Below the pieces are notes generated by a model. The model did no database searches and had not been told where the DNA came from. It was given only the letters and a program-made list of their open reading frames with translations. A stretch of DNA of 64,000 nt, from contig NZ_FOTE01000006.1 in assembly GCF_900114475.1 (NCBI RefSeq), positions 62,001-126,000 of the forward strand. Reading direction: 5' to 3'. This document shows positions 9,230 to 17,564 of the stretch, piece by piece. The position numbers were made by a program, and so were the translations under genes. This DNA is from Paenibacillus sp. 1_12. GTDB taxonomy: Bacteria; Bacillota; Bacilli; Paenibacillales; NBRC-103111. The stretch's first letter is position 1. Each line of letters opens with the position of its first letter.

Positions 9230-9244
9230 GCTGCACTCACCTGC

Positions 9245-11107
9245 CTATAAGACTTTAATCTCAGTGCCTGAGGATAAGGATTGGAACAGCTCCTCGACAT
9301 AAATCCGATCGGCATCATTTGCAAATGAGCAGTCCAGGAATACGGCCTGGTGTGGCATTTCGCTAGCAATTTCCTTCATCATATTCCGTGTAATCCGCTC
9401 TTCGAAACAGCAGACAAGCAAATTTCCTGCAACCCTATACACCGGTCTGCCCTCAATCTCCTTGATTTCAATAGGCAAAGACAGCTCCAATCCCAATTCA
9501 AGCATTACCTGAATCAACAGATCCTCACTTGAACGATCCTCCTTGATATTGGATTCAAGATCAAGTAAAAACTGCTGCTCCAGCTGCTCAGGTACATAAT
9601 AAGCATCTTTCATATTGGAAAAATCGACCCGGAATACACGAAATCCGTAGTCTATCTCAGCCTCGGTTTCCGCTTTAATTTTACGGGCAGCTCTCCGTAT
9701 ACGATCTTTTCCAATGTCACATATCGTCTCATAGCCGGCGCGTCGAGCCTCACTGCGATCCGCACAAGGTTCAGCAAGCTGTACCATTATATACTTACGA
9801 TTGCCTCCATCCTCCGCATTCAACTGCATTACCGCATCCGCTGTTGAAGCTGAGCCCGAGAAAAAATCAAGCACAATATCGTCATTCACAGATCCTGTTT
9901 TCAACAAAATTTTTAGTAAAGAGGTAGGCTTGGGAAATTCGAACATATCTTTGTCAAAAAGAGCCTTCACTTCTTTGGCCGAATCGAACGAAAAACCCCC
10001 ATTTTCAATAATCGTAGGCAGCGTGACACCATCTCTAACCTCCGACAAATATCTTTTCAAATACGGCGCACCGGAATTTTCCCTAAAACCTATTCTTCCA
10101 TCAGCCAACAGCTCATCCATCTTTTCTTTATTATACAGCCAGCACTTGTTAGCAGGAGGCATGAACCCTTCACCGGTATGCGGATGGAGGATCGGATATA
10201 CACAGCTTTTTACCAATCTTCCACCTTTGCCATTTGCACTTAAGTCCGAGGCCACCCACCTTCCTCTGGGGTCATGGTCCGGATTGCGATATCTGGCATT
10301 CAGTTCCTCCGAACGAGGCTGCAAGAATAATTGCACTTGACTCGCATTTTTGGCATACACGACGATATATTCATGATTTCTGCCAATAATCCGATCATTG
10401 GGCGGAGTCGCGCGGCGTTTCCATACAAGCTGCTCAATAAAATTCATTTCTCCAAATATTTCATTGCAAACCTTTTTCAAATTATCTATTTCATGATCAT
10501 CTACCGAAATAAAAATAACACCTTGTTCATTTAACAAATTTCTTGCCAGCTTCAATCTCGGGAAAATCATTGTCAGCCAGTCGCTATGGAATCTTCCATT
10601 GGATTCTGTATTTTGAAAAAGCCGAATCCCCTCTTCATCAACTTGCCCTGATTCCTTCGCATACTGCTCGGAAGTCTGGCGATAATCATCTCTGTATATA
10701 AAATCATTCCCTGTATTGTAAGGGGGATCAATATATATACACTTGATTTTGTTCAAATACGATTCCTGAAGGAGCTTCAATACGTCTAAATTGTCGCCTT
10801 CAATATACACATTTTGTGTATTCTCCCAGCCTAAACTGTCTGCCTGGACCGGACGAAGCGTCTTATCAATCGGATGATTTGCCTGACGGATCGCTTCCTT
10901 CTTGCCTGGCCATATAAGCTGATAGCGTTCTTTTTCACCTTCGACGATATGAGTTGACAGCTCCTGTTTTAACAGGTCAAAATCAATGACGCGCGTGAGC
11001 TCGCCATCGTCACTCCTAACTTCAGTCATGACATTCGGAAATAGCTGTGCGATAGCGTTTATATTGAATTGTTCCTTATTGAATGATTTCATCGTTAGTT
11101 TATCCAC
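9245..11107 (-). CDS. mod: Type III R-M site-specific DNA methyltransferase (Mod)
   Basis: 620 residues. Beta-class adenine methyltransferase: motif IV is IYIDPPYNTGNDF (DPPY at 127-130) and the AdoMet-binding motif I is DFFSGSAS at 414-421, in the order expected for type III Mod. The region between them (about 225-400) would hold the target recognition domain. C-terminal part contains the Mod-typical GYETICDIGKDRIRRAA segment. GTG at 11107 follows GGAGGG by 5-6 bases. It forms an operon with res 15 bases downstream. No simple-sequence repeat of the kind that causes phase variation was seen. All catalytic motifs look intact. Confidence 0.93.
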   Translation of the reverse strand: MDKLTMKSFNKEQFNINAIAQLFPNVMTEVRSDDGELTRVIDFDLLKQELSTHIVEGEKERYQLIWPGKKEAIRQANHPIDKTLRPVQADSLGWENTQNVYIEGDNLDVLKLLQESYLNKIKCIYIDPPYNTGNDFIYRDDYRQTSEQYAKESGQVDEEGIRLFQNTESNGRFHSDWLTMIFPRLKLARNLLNEQGVIFISVDDHEIDNLKKVCNEIFGEMNFIEQLVWKRRATPPNDRIIGRNHEYIVVYAKNASQVQLFLQPRSEELNARYRNPDHDPRGRWVASDLSANGKGGRLVKSCVYPILHPHTGEGFMPPANKCWLYNKEKMDELLADGRIGFRENSGAPYLKRYLSEVRDGVTLPTIIENGGFSFDSAKEVKALFDKDMFEFPKPTSLLKILLKTGSVNDDIVLDFFSGSASTADAVMQLNAEDGGNRKYIMVQLAEPCADRSEARRAGYETICDIGKDRIRRAARKIKAETEAEIDYGFRVFRVDFSNMKDAYYVPEQLEQQFLLDLESNIKEDRSSEDLLIQVMLELGLELSLPIEIKEIEGRPVYRVAGNLLVCCFEERITRNMMKEIASEMPHQAVFLDCSFANDADRIYVEELFQSLSSGTEIKVL

Positions 11108-11276
11108 ATTTACCCTCCCTGCTTTGAATAGTGATCATAGCTTACGAGAATAAATAACATCTATAACAAAAACTTATTATCGAAGTGGGCTCGCTGATGA
11201 TACATGCATATCTCAGGGGGTACATTTGACGAAATATATTACCGTGCTGTGTTGCTGATTGTCCTATCATTATAAC

Positions 11277-11307
11277 AAAAGCCAGCCTGTGAAGGTTGGC
11301 TTTTTTC
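11277..11307. terminator. Bidirectional terminator after the globin-coupled sensor gene
   Basis: AAAAGCCAGCC and GGTTGGCTTTTTT form a GC-rich stem (one G-T-type mismatch region at the loop) with T-runs on both strands, 30 bases downstream of the sensor stop and upstream of the mod promoter region. Confidence 0.75.
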
Positions 11308-11339
11308 GTTGTATAGACAATAACCTCTAAGTAGAGTTA

Positions 11340-12338
11340 TTAAATACCGTTCTCCAGTTCGAGCGTCACCGCTTCGATCATATTGACAAAAGAGTTTAAC
11401 TCCTCGGAAACTGCTGCCTGATCGCGCGCTTGAGCTGAGGTTTGCTGTGTATCCTGCATCACTTCATTCAAAACATGGGATATATCCTCAAGAGTCCCTT
11501 TGATCAAATCCAGCGAGTCTTTGGAATGTGCCGCAAGCTTGCGAATCTCATTGGCCACCACGCCAAATCCTTTACCATGTTCGCCGGCATGAGCTGCCTC
11601 GATAGCAGCATTAAGCCCGAGCAAATGAGTCTGATCCGAAACCTCTTGAAGCAAGCCGCCAACCGCATGAATTTCACCAATCTTGACCTGAAGCTGTTCA
11701 ACTTTATTCAATGCATGATCCTGAATCTCCGCACTTAAATTAGCTGAATTCGATACGGACAAGCTGCTTTCGCTCAGCTCCACGATCATCGTTGCAAGCT
11801 CTTGGACTGCTTTATTCACCTTAACAATTGTTGATTGTCTATCGTCGGAAAGCTCTTGGATCTTCTGCTTTTCATCTGCTTCATAAGCTTCCAATACGAG
11901 CTGGGAATCAAAGTTGAACATCTTGGAAAGGGATAATATGATTTGCATCCACTGATCTGGAGCAACAACTTTAAAATTATTAACTGCAATATCCAGATAA
12001 AGCATATAAGTACCCAAATACCAGTCGGTCGTCAATCCAATTCTTGAGTGGATTTTACCAATATGTATTCTTTTCTCGATAAATTCTGTATCAATAACCC
12101 CTTCGACCATGGATAAAAAATACCATCTCTGAGTTTGCTTAAGACGCTCAATCGTGCTGTTGGCATTAATTATTTTCACGAGCTCTGGTTGTTGATTCAC
12201 TTGTTCATACAATTTATCTACGACAATTTCGACAATAGCCTGAAAATGTTCTTTTTGACTTTTCAAAAAGGTTAGGTCATTCTCTGTAATACCCGTATAG
12301 GCAAGCTGCTTCCTTCTTCTTTCGTCAACCTGTATCAT
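11340..12338 (-). CDS. Globin-coupled sensor, HemAT-like soluble chemotaxis transducer (short form)
   Basis: 332 residues from ATG at 12338, 7 bases after AGGGGG; an ATG 2 codons upstream is too close to the site. The N-terminal protoglobin domain (about 1-165) has the [15 protein letters not shown] segment, whose His matches the proximal haem ligand of HemAT. The second half is an MCP signalling helix with the hairpin-tip sequence [20 protein letters not shown]. There is no transmembrane segment, so it is cytoplasmic. HemAT of B. subtilis is about 430 residues, so the returning MCP helix is short here. Likely an oxygen or redox sensor; partner kinase not in the window. Confidence 0.85.
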   Translation of the reverse strand: MIQVDERRRKQLAYTGITENDLTFLKSQKEHFQAIVEIVVDKLYEQVNQQPELVKIINANSTIERLKQTQRWYFLSMVEGVIDTEFIEKRIHIGKIHSRIGLTTDWYLGTYMLYLDIAVNNFKVVAPDQWMQIILSLSKMFNFDSQLVLEAYEADEKQKIQELSDDRQSTIVKVNKAVQELATMIVELSESSLSVSNSANLSAEIQDHALNKVEQLQVKIGEIHAVGGLLQEVSDQTHLLGLNAAIEAAHAGEHGKGFGVVANEIRKLAAHSKDSLDLIKGTLEDISHVLNEVMQDTQQTSAQARDQAAVSEELNSFVNMIEAVTLELENGI

Positions 12339-12710
12339 GTACATTCCCCCTGAACTCATAAAAGAAACCGTTTCAAACTTACACTAGTATATAAGAAACA
12401 CTCAATAGGATGCAATCTAGATTTGAAATTCTTCCCAGCATCAGCAGCTTTATTACATTTGTTTATAGTTGGATTACAGAGATTCATCTCATAATAAGAG
12501 AAATTAAAGAATGTATAGTAAATTGTTTGAATTTTCTGTGCACTGCTTTCCATCAATCGTAAAACACGAAAATTAAGTCAAACAGCGATTCTGGATATGA
12601 GCTCTATTTAACAGAAAAAAGCCATATTCTCTACAAATATGTAGATATTATGGCTTTTTTCTGTACCCATGGAGGCAGCCATCGGCTTTGGGAGTTGATT
12701 TATTATTAAC
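12339..12710. other. Intergenic region upstream of the sensor gene and downstream of the haem operon
   Basis: 370 bases. It holds the haem-operon terminator (12612-12663), a perfect GAAACCGTTTC palindrome (12364-12374), and a weak sigma-A-like pair for the sensor, TTGCAT (12410-12415) and TATACT (12386-12391) with an 18-base spacer, on the minus strand. A 66-codon open frame at 12356-12556 has no coding signature and was left out. Confidence 0.45.
12612..12663. terminator. Strong bidirectional terminator at the end of the haem operon
   Basis: CAGAAAAAAGCCATA (12612-12626) and TATGGCTTTTTTCTG (12649-12663) are exact inverted copies with T-runs on both sides. It ends the minus-strand haem operon about 48 bases after the last stop codon. 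Confidence 0.85.
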
Positions 12711-13922
12711 TTATTTAAGCTTGCTGATCGCTAATAAAAGTGTCACAGCCTCTGCTCTGGTAGCTCCTGCGTTAGGTGCATAACGATTGTTGCCTCGTCC
12801 GCTGATGATGCCTTTCTGAAAAGCGGTGGCTACTTCTGCATATGCCCATTTGGGAATATCGCTTTCATCAGCAAAATCCAATTTCTGGTTAGAATCTGGC
12901 TTTAACCCCAGCGCACGAACGATCAAAACAGCAATTTCAGAGCGGACAATATTACGGTTAGGACGAAACGTATTATCCTCATAGCTGCCGATAATGCCAG
13001 CTCCGAGAGCCTGCTCCAGATATGCCCGGGACCATTCCGGAATCTGAGCATTATCGGAGAATTGGAGCTCCGCCTTTTTCCCTTCCAATTTCAGGGCACG
13101 TGCGAGCAATACAGCAAACTCAGAGCGACTGATTTCCCCGTCAGGATGAAAAGATCCGTCTTCATAACCGCTTGCAATCCCTAGAGATACTGCCTGTTCA
13201 ATTGAAACCTGCGCCCAATGTCCGGCTATATCGCTTAATGCTGGCTTGTTCGTGGGTTGTTCGCTGCTTGTTGGTTTAGGATCGGATCCCGATTTTGTCC
13301 CCGCTTGTTCGCCTTCCTTAGGTTTGTTGGTATCAGTTATCGGCTTCTGATCAATTGGAGCTGTACCAGCAGGTGCATCAACTTTACCTGATGAAGCGGA
13401 ATTTCCTTCGATCAGCTTGGCGTTGTCTTTATCAATCGAAATCTCAATGTCGTATTCATGAAAATAATTGACCTCCGCCCAATCGATTTTAACCCAGGCC
13501 TTCAGCTTTTTCGACAGATCAACAACCTCGAACCGCACATCTCGTGTATTTTTCGCTTCATTCGTACCTACAACCTCGGCATCCTTCAGCACGCCATTGT
13601 TCTCCACTTTGAATGCAGTGATTTGTTTCCCCTGCTTCAGCGTCACCGTCATATACAATTTGCCACCAGCAGCCGTTAAGGTACCCGGAGTTATAATGTA
13701 GTCCTGCATCACCGACGGCTGCTCCGTACCAAATTTCTTAATTATATATGGAATCTTATAGCTGCCATCTTTAATAGTGCTTGCGCTTACTCCCGTGCCA
13801 ACTTCAGCAGCAAAAGCTTTACCGTTTGTGACCGTATCTGGAAAGTTCACACCTGGAATCGCCGCTGCCAGCATCGATGCGATGCACATTCCATACATAA
13901 CCTTTTTTATCGATTGACTCAT
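12711..13922 (-). CDS. NEAT-domain haem-binding surface protein with three SLH domains
   Basis: 403 residues. Signal peptide 1-38; one NEAT domain at about 48-165, with the VMQDYIITPG helix, KLYMTVTLKQGKQITAFKV strand and a YFHEYDIEI segment that carries the YxxxY-type haem-iron ligand; a Pro/Lys/Thr-rich linker; then three SLH motifs (about 228-275, 290-340, 345-400) that would bind the pyruvylated wall polymer. ATG at 13922 follows GAGGAG. Its NEAT domain closely resembles the seventh unit of the 1673-residue protein upstream, which suggests duplication. Last gene of the haem operon, after srtB. Confidence 0.93.
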   Translation of the reverse strand: MSQSIKKVMYGMCIASMLAAAIPGVNFPDTVTNGKAFAAEVGTGVSASTIKDGSYKIPYIIKKFGTEQPSVMQDYIITPGTLTAAGGKLYMTVTLKQGKQITAFKVENNGVLKDAEVVGTNEAKNTRDVRFEVVDLSKKLKAWVKIDWAEVNYFHEYDIEISIDKDNAKLIEGNSASSGKVDAPAGTAPIDQKPITDTNKPKEGEQAGTKSGSDPKPTSSEQPTNKPALSDIAGHWAQVSIEQAVSLGIASGYEDGSFHPDGEISRSEFAVLLARALKLEGKKAELQFSDNAQIPEWSRAYLEQALGAGIIGSYEDNTFRPNRNIVRSEIAVLIVRALGLKPDSNQKLDFADESDIPKWAYAEVATAFQKGIISGRGNNRYAPNAGATRAEAVTLLLAISKLK

Positions 13923-13944
13923 ATTTCAACACTCCTCGTAGCTA

Positions 13945-14757
13945 TTAAATGTATCGTTCTCTCAAAATTCCATGAATGACAAGCCTACCCTCCACGGGAT
14001 CCAGCGTGTAATCACAGGTAGACAAAGTAAGAATAGGTTCACGTTCGTTCAGCACGATGTCCGTTTTGAACATCGATTTATTCTGGACGTTATGCAAAAA
14101 TGACAAGTAATCGGTATCGCCAGAAAAAGCCGTTTCAATATAATTAAAATCCGTCGTCGTGTAATAGAAGGAAAAAATTTCGATATCATAGCTCTTGTAC
14201 AAAGTATCGTAACGAAATGTACGGTGATTATTGAAAAAATCACGGTCACCATAAGCCTTTAAAGCTCCGAACATGGAGCCGTTTTTCATGCGGTGTCCAT
14301 ACAATATGGTGTTCATGTTGGGCATCTCTGCCGTATTGCGGAAATCCATAAAAATGCTGCCCGCTCTCGAATCTTCCTTTTTAAAATTGCGGGACAAATA
14401 GTAATCGTTGTCCTGTGCCTGGACGATTGGATCATCAATCGTTGTCCCTGCTATATTTAACCAGCCCACGATGTCGGAATTTATAGCCAGCAATCCCTGG
14501 AAAGCGGTACGTATCCCAGGAGCAGACACTTCATTTACAGCCGCTTCGATCCGATCATCCTCCAATGCAGCGTGGTTCACAGCACTTTGCTGGTAATAGA
14601 GTTGCCTGGCTTGCGAAGCCAACTTCTCCTGCTCCCAATAACCGATGAAGATGCGTCCCAATGCAATCAGGCAAATAACAAACACGATCAAGCTCAGCAC
14701 AGTCAGCGTTCTATGAACATTCTCCGTTCTCAGCATGCGAAAAACCGTTTTGTACAT
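13945..14757 (-). CDS. srtB: Class B sortase
   Basis: 270 residues, with an N-terminal membrane anchor (about 17-37) and an extracellular catalytic domain. The catalytic Cys is in TLSTCDYTLDP, the His in LYGHRMKNGSMFG and the Arg in VEGRLVIHGIL. Class B sortases usually serve NEAT proteins with NPQTN/NPKTG-type signals, and the IsdC-like protein encoded at 23509-24270 ends with NPQTGD, the likely substrate. It lies between the ABC ATPase (17 bases upstream) and the NEAT-SLH gene. Confidence 0.95.
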   Translation of the reverse strand: MYKTVFRMLRTENVHRTLTVLSLIVFVICLIALGRIFIGYWEQEKLASQARQLYYQQSAVNHAALEDDRIEAAVNEVSAPGIRTAFQGLLAINSDIVGWLNIAGTTIDDPIVQAQDNDYYLSRNFKKEDSRAGSIFMDFRNTAEMPNMNTILYGHRMKNGSMFGALKAYGDRDFFNNHRTFRYDTLYKSYDIEIFSFYYTTTDFNYIETAFSGDTDYLSFLHNVQNKSMFKTDIVLNEREPILTLSTCDYTLDPVEGRLVIHGILRERYI

Positions 14758-14774
14758 ATCTCAGCGCCACCTTC

Positions 14775-15545
14775 TCAAATGCCGAGCGGCACCATATACA
14801 ACCCGGTATCTTTGTCCTCCCTAACGATGACATCCACGCCATAGATTTGTTTGATCGTCTCTACAGAAATCACCTCCGAAGGTTTACCCTTTAATACAAT
14901 TTGGCCGTCCTGCATGACGATGATACTGTCGCTGTAACGAATTGCTTGATTAATATCATGCAGCACCATGACGATCGTCAATCCATAGTCTACATTCAGG
15001 CTTTTGATCAGATTCAGCACCTCAAATTGGTAATAAATGTCCATATAGGTCGTTGGCTCATCGAGAAACAAAAATGGCGTATTTTGCGCGAGCGACATTG
15101 CTATCCATACCCGCTGCCTTTCTCCACCCGATAATTGATCAATGGTCAAATTTCGCTTGGCTAACAGGTTCGTGCGGGTTAATGCCTGTAAAACCGCTTC
15201 TGTATCCTCCTCCGAATGGGGAGAAAACATACTTTTATGGGGTAGGCGTCCAAAGCCTACAAGCTTCTCGATGGTAAGATCTGACGGAGCATCATTATGT
15301 TGATGCACAACTGCGAGTTTTCTAGCCAGTTCCTTTGGTTTGTATGTGTTAATAAGCTTACCGTCCAGAATCACGTTCCCGCTGCGGGGCTTATGGTTGT
15401 TAGACATGATACCGAGCAGTGTCGACTTACCGCACCCATTCGTCCCGATAATCGTTGTGATTTTTCCGATTTCAATGCTACTGCTCACGGATTTCAACTG
15501 ATCGTTTTTTTTGTCGTAAGAAAATGTGACCTCTTTAATGTCCAT
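14775..15545 (-). CDS. Haem/siderophore ABC importer ATP-binding protein
   Basis: 256 residues from ATG at 15545 (MDIKEVTFSY); GTG at 15557 is an alternative and either way the start overlaps the permease end. FepC/HmuV type: Walker A GTNGCGKST, VVHQHNDAP Q-loop, signature LSGGERQR, Walker B LFLDEPTTYMD, switch VLHDINQ. It energises the permease encoded immediately upstream. Paralogous to the ATPase at 26619-27410. Confidence 0.93.
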   Translation of the reverse strand: MDIKEVTFSYDKKNDQLKSVSSSIEIGKITTIIGTNGCGKSTLLGIMSNNHKPRSGNVILDGKLINTYKPKELARKLAVVHQHNDAPSDLTIEKLVGFGRLPHKSMFSPHSEEDTEAVLQALTRTNLLAKRNLTIDQLSGGERQRVWIAMSLAQNTPFLFLDEPTTYMDIYYQFEVLNLIKSLNVDYGLTIVMVLHDINQAIRYSDSIIVMQDGQIVLKGKPSEVISVETIKQIYGVDVIVREDKDTGLYMVPLGI

Positions 15546-16518
15546 GAGTACGCTCACTCTTTCTCAGTAAAAATATTAAAAAAGGTCCACCGATTACGGT
15601 CATAATAATGGATGCTGGAATTTCCGAAGGCGCCAATAAGGTACGCCCAAGAGTATCAGCCGATAAGATGAGCAGTGCACCTGCCAACGCCGAAAATGGA
15701 ATCAGCAGCTTGTGATCAGAGCCTACCAGCAATCTGGCGATATGCGGAATAAGTAAGCCAACGAAAGCGATTAAACCGCCGATCGCCGTTGCGACAGCCG
15801 CCAGTATGACCGCTACGACTGAAATGAGCAATCTTGCTCTCGTTACGTTAAGTCCAAGGTTTTGAGCCGATTTGTCCTGCAGCGAAAGTAAATTGCACCA
15901 AGAATATAGCAGAATTGACAACACCAGCCCAATCGACCCATAAATGACCATAATTTGTACATCTCCCCATGTTTTCATCGCAAATACGGATGTGGTAGCC
16001 TGATTAATGCTAGTAACGGCATAGCTGCCTCTATAATTGAACGACTGTCCCAGACCTGTAAAAGTCGCATTTACTGCAATGCCGACCAGAATAATACGAA
16101 TCGGTGTTAAACCCGATTTCCAGGAAAGTGAATATACAAGAAAACAAGCGATCGCTCCTCCTATAAAAGCAGCCAAAGGCAGCCAATAAAAAAACTGAGG
16201 GAACAGTGTTACAAATAACAGCGATATGACGCCCGCTCCCGAAGAAATACCAATAACGCCGGCATCGGCTAGAGGACTTCGCATGACTGCTTGCAGCAGC
16301 ACACCGGATACGGCAAGGGCCGCCCCAACAAATATTGCGATAATGATTCGCGGTAAACGCAGGTCTTTAATAATCTGTACACTTTTATTTGTTCCGCTAA
16401 ATAAGCCCTGTATCAGTTCTAAACTGCCCACCTTGATACTTCCGGTAGTCGCCGATACAAGGGCCACCGTTACAAGTAAAATGACGACAGCAATCATACT
16501 CCACCATGCTTTGTTCAT
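15535..16518 (-). CDS. FecCD-family haem/siderophore ABC importer permease
   Basis: 327 residues with about nine to ten membrane helices. The FecCD signature (LRLPRIIIAIFVGAALAVSG, then MRSPLADAGVIGISSGAGV) and the C-terminal GLIAFVGLLIPHIARLLVGSDH are clear. ATG at 16518 is 6 bases after AAGGAAG. Forms the channel for the lipoprotein encoded 39 bases upstream. Paralogue at 25624-26619. Confidence 0.95.
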   Translation of the reverse strand: MNKAWWSMIAVVILLVTVALVSATTGSIKVGSLELIQGLFSGTNKSVQIIKDLRLPRIIIAIFVGAALAVSGVLLQAVMRSPLADAGVIGISSGAGVISLLFVTLFPQFFYWLPLAAFIGGAIACFLVYSLSWKSGLTPIRIILVGIAVNATFTGLGQSFNYRGSYAVTSINQATTSVFAMKTWGDVQIMVIYGSIGLVLSILLYSWCNLLSLQDKSAQNLGLNVTRARLLISVVAVILAAVATAIGGLIAFVGLLIPHIARLLVGSDHKLLIPFSALAGALLILSADTLGRTLLAPSEIPASIIMTVIGGPFLIFLLRKSERTHGH

Positions 16519-16557
16519 TTCCAACTTCCTTTTTAGGCAAAATCAATACATTTGAAT

Positions 16558-17439
16558 TCACGGGTATAGCATTGGCATCAAGACGTCAAGCGCTTGAACT
16601 GCAGCCAAATTTCCGGTGGTGCCAAACAATTCCTCAGGTAGATCATACACTCTGTTCGTTTTTACGGCTTCAAAATGCTTCCAAATATCATTTTTCTTAA
16701 ATTCCTTGTCAAACATAATCACCACTTCTTCCGGCAGTCCGTGTGCTGCACGCAAAATAACATCAGGATTGGCCTTCTGCAAATATTCGGTGTTGGAAGC
16801 CAGATATTCAACTTTCTCTCCCTGAACAATATTTTGGCCACCCGCTAGTCTAACAAGGTCACCGATATAGGAATGCTCGGTAGCAACAAGGTAGCTGCCC
16901 GGCACGCCCAGTAATATGAGAACGGAAGGCTGCTTCTTGCCTTCTGTTTGTTTCCTGACAGCAGCAAGCTTATCGTTAAACTTGGCGATCAATGCTTCAG
17001 CTTGCGTCTTACGATCATATTTGTTCCCGAGTGCCAGTATTTCATTGTTCATTTTATCAACGCTGGTCAAATCCAAAAAATTGGCACCAACCCCTGCATT
17101 TTTAAACACAGGCGCCAAATCATATTCAAGTGTCGTGACTGAGAGAACCTCAGTAGGATCAAGCGATTTAACGATTTCCATATTGGGACTCATTGGATTG
17201 CCTATCTGGGTAACGCGTTCATACCGTTTGGGCAGGTTTTTATAGCTCTTCGGTATGCCAACCAAATCGACGCCAAGTGCATCCATCATTTCTGTTGCCG
17301 CCACAGTCGTTGCAATAACACGGTATGCAGATGATGATTGGGCTTCCCCAACCTTAGCCTCTGGCATGGTTTCACGTGTACAACCTGCGGTTATAAGCAA
17401 TACTAATGCGATTAGCGCAGTGCTTATTATTCTATGCAT
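16558..17439 (-). CDS. IsdE-like haem ABC importer substrate-binding lipoprotein
   Basis: 293 residues from ATG at 17439 (ribosome site GGGAGAAGG); the longer open frame upstream has no start signal. The signal peptide has lipobox LITAGC. Type III (FhuD/IsdE-like) binding fold: RVIATTVAATEMMDALGVDLVG, then IGNPMSPNMEIVKSLDP, VLILLGVPGSYLVATEHSYIG and ILRAAHGLPEEV. The Met of NPMSP and the His of AAHG sit where IsdE has its axial Met and His haem ligands; this correspondence is my inference. C-terminus PEELFGTTGN matches the second binding protein (24665-25618). Confidence 0.9.
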   Translation of the reverse strand: MHRIISTALIALVLLITAGCTRETMPEAKVGEAQSSSAYRVIATTVAATEMMDALGVDLVGIPKSYKNLPKRYERVTQIGNPMSPNMEIVKSLDPTEVLSVTTLEYDLAPVFKNAGVGANFLDLTSVDKMNNEILALGNKYDRKTQAEALIAKFNDKLAAVRKQTEGKKQPSVLILLGVPGSYLVATEHSYIGDLVRLAGGQNIVQGEKVEYLASNTEYLQKANPDVILRAAHGLPEEVVIMFDKEFKKNDIWKHFEAVKTNRVYDLPEELFGTTGNLAAVQALDVLMPMLYP

Positions 17440-17503
17440 TTCGATCCTTCTCCCTTTCCTGCTATAGAACGGATGCAAACTCGCCCACAGTTCAAAAATC
17501 ACG

Positions 17504-17525
17504 AGGACACCGGTTTTCCGGTATC
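17504..17525 (-). other. Intra-operon hairpin between the 1673-residue NEAT gene and the IsdE-like gene
   Basis: GGACACCGG TTTT CCGGTATCC is a compact GC-rich stem-loop without a T-run. It could be a leaky terminator or an mRNA-stability element that lowers or separates expression of the importer genes. Confidence 0.5.
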
Positions 17526-17564
17526 CCCGTTTGTTTACTGCCAGTTTTTCAGTATGACTTTGAT

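Noticed and set aside
9245-11107. Phase-variable repeat tract in mod
   Set aside because: No run of tetra- or pentanucleotide repeats and no long homopolymer was found in the gene or in front of it.
12356-12556. 66-codon minus-strand frame upstream of the globin-coupled sensor
   Set aside because: AT-rich, no ribosome site, no similarity to a known family; more likely the sensor promoter region.
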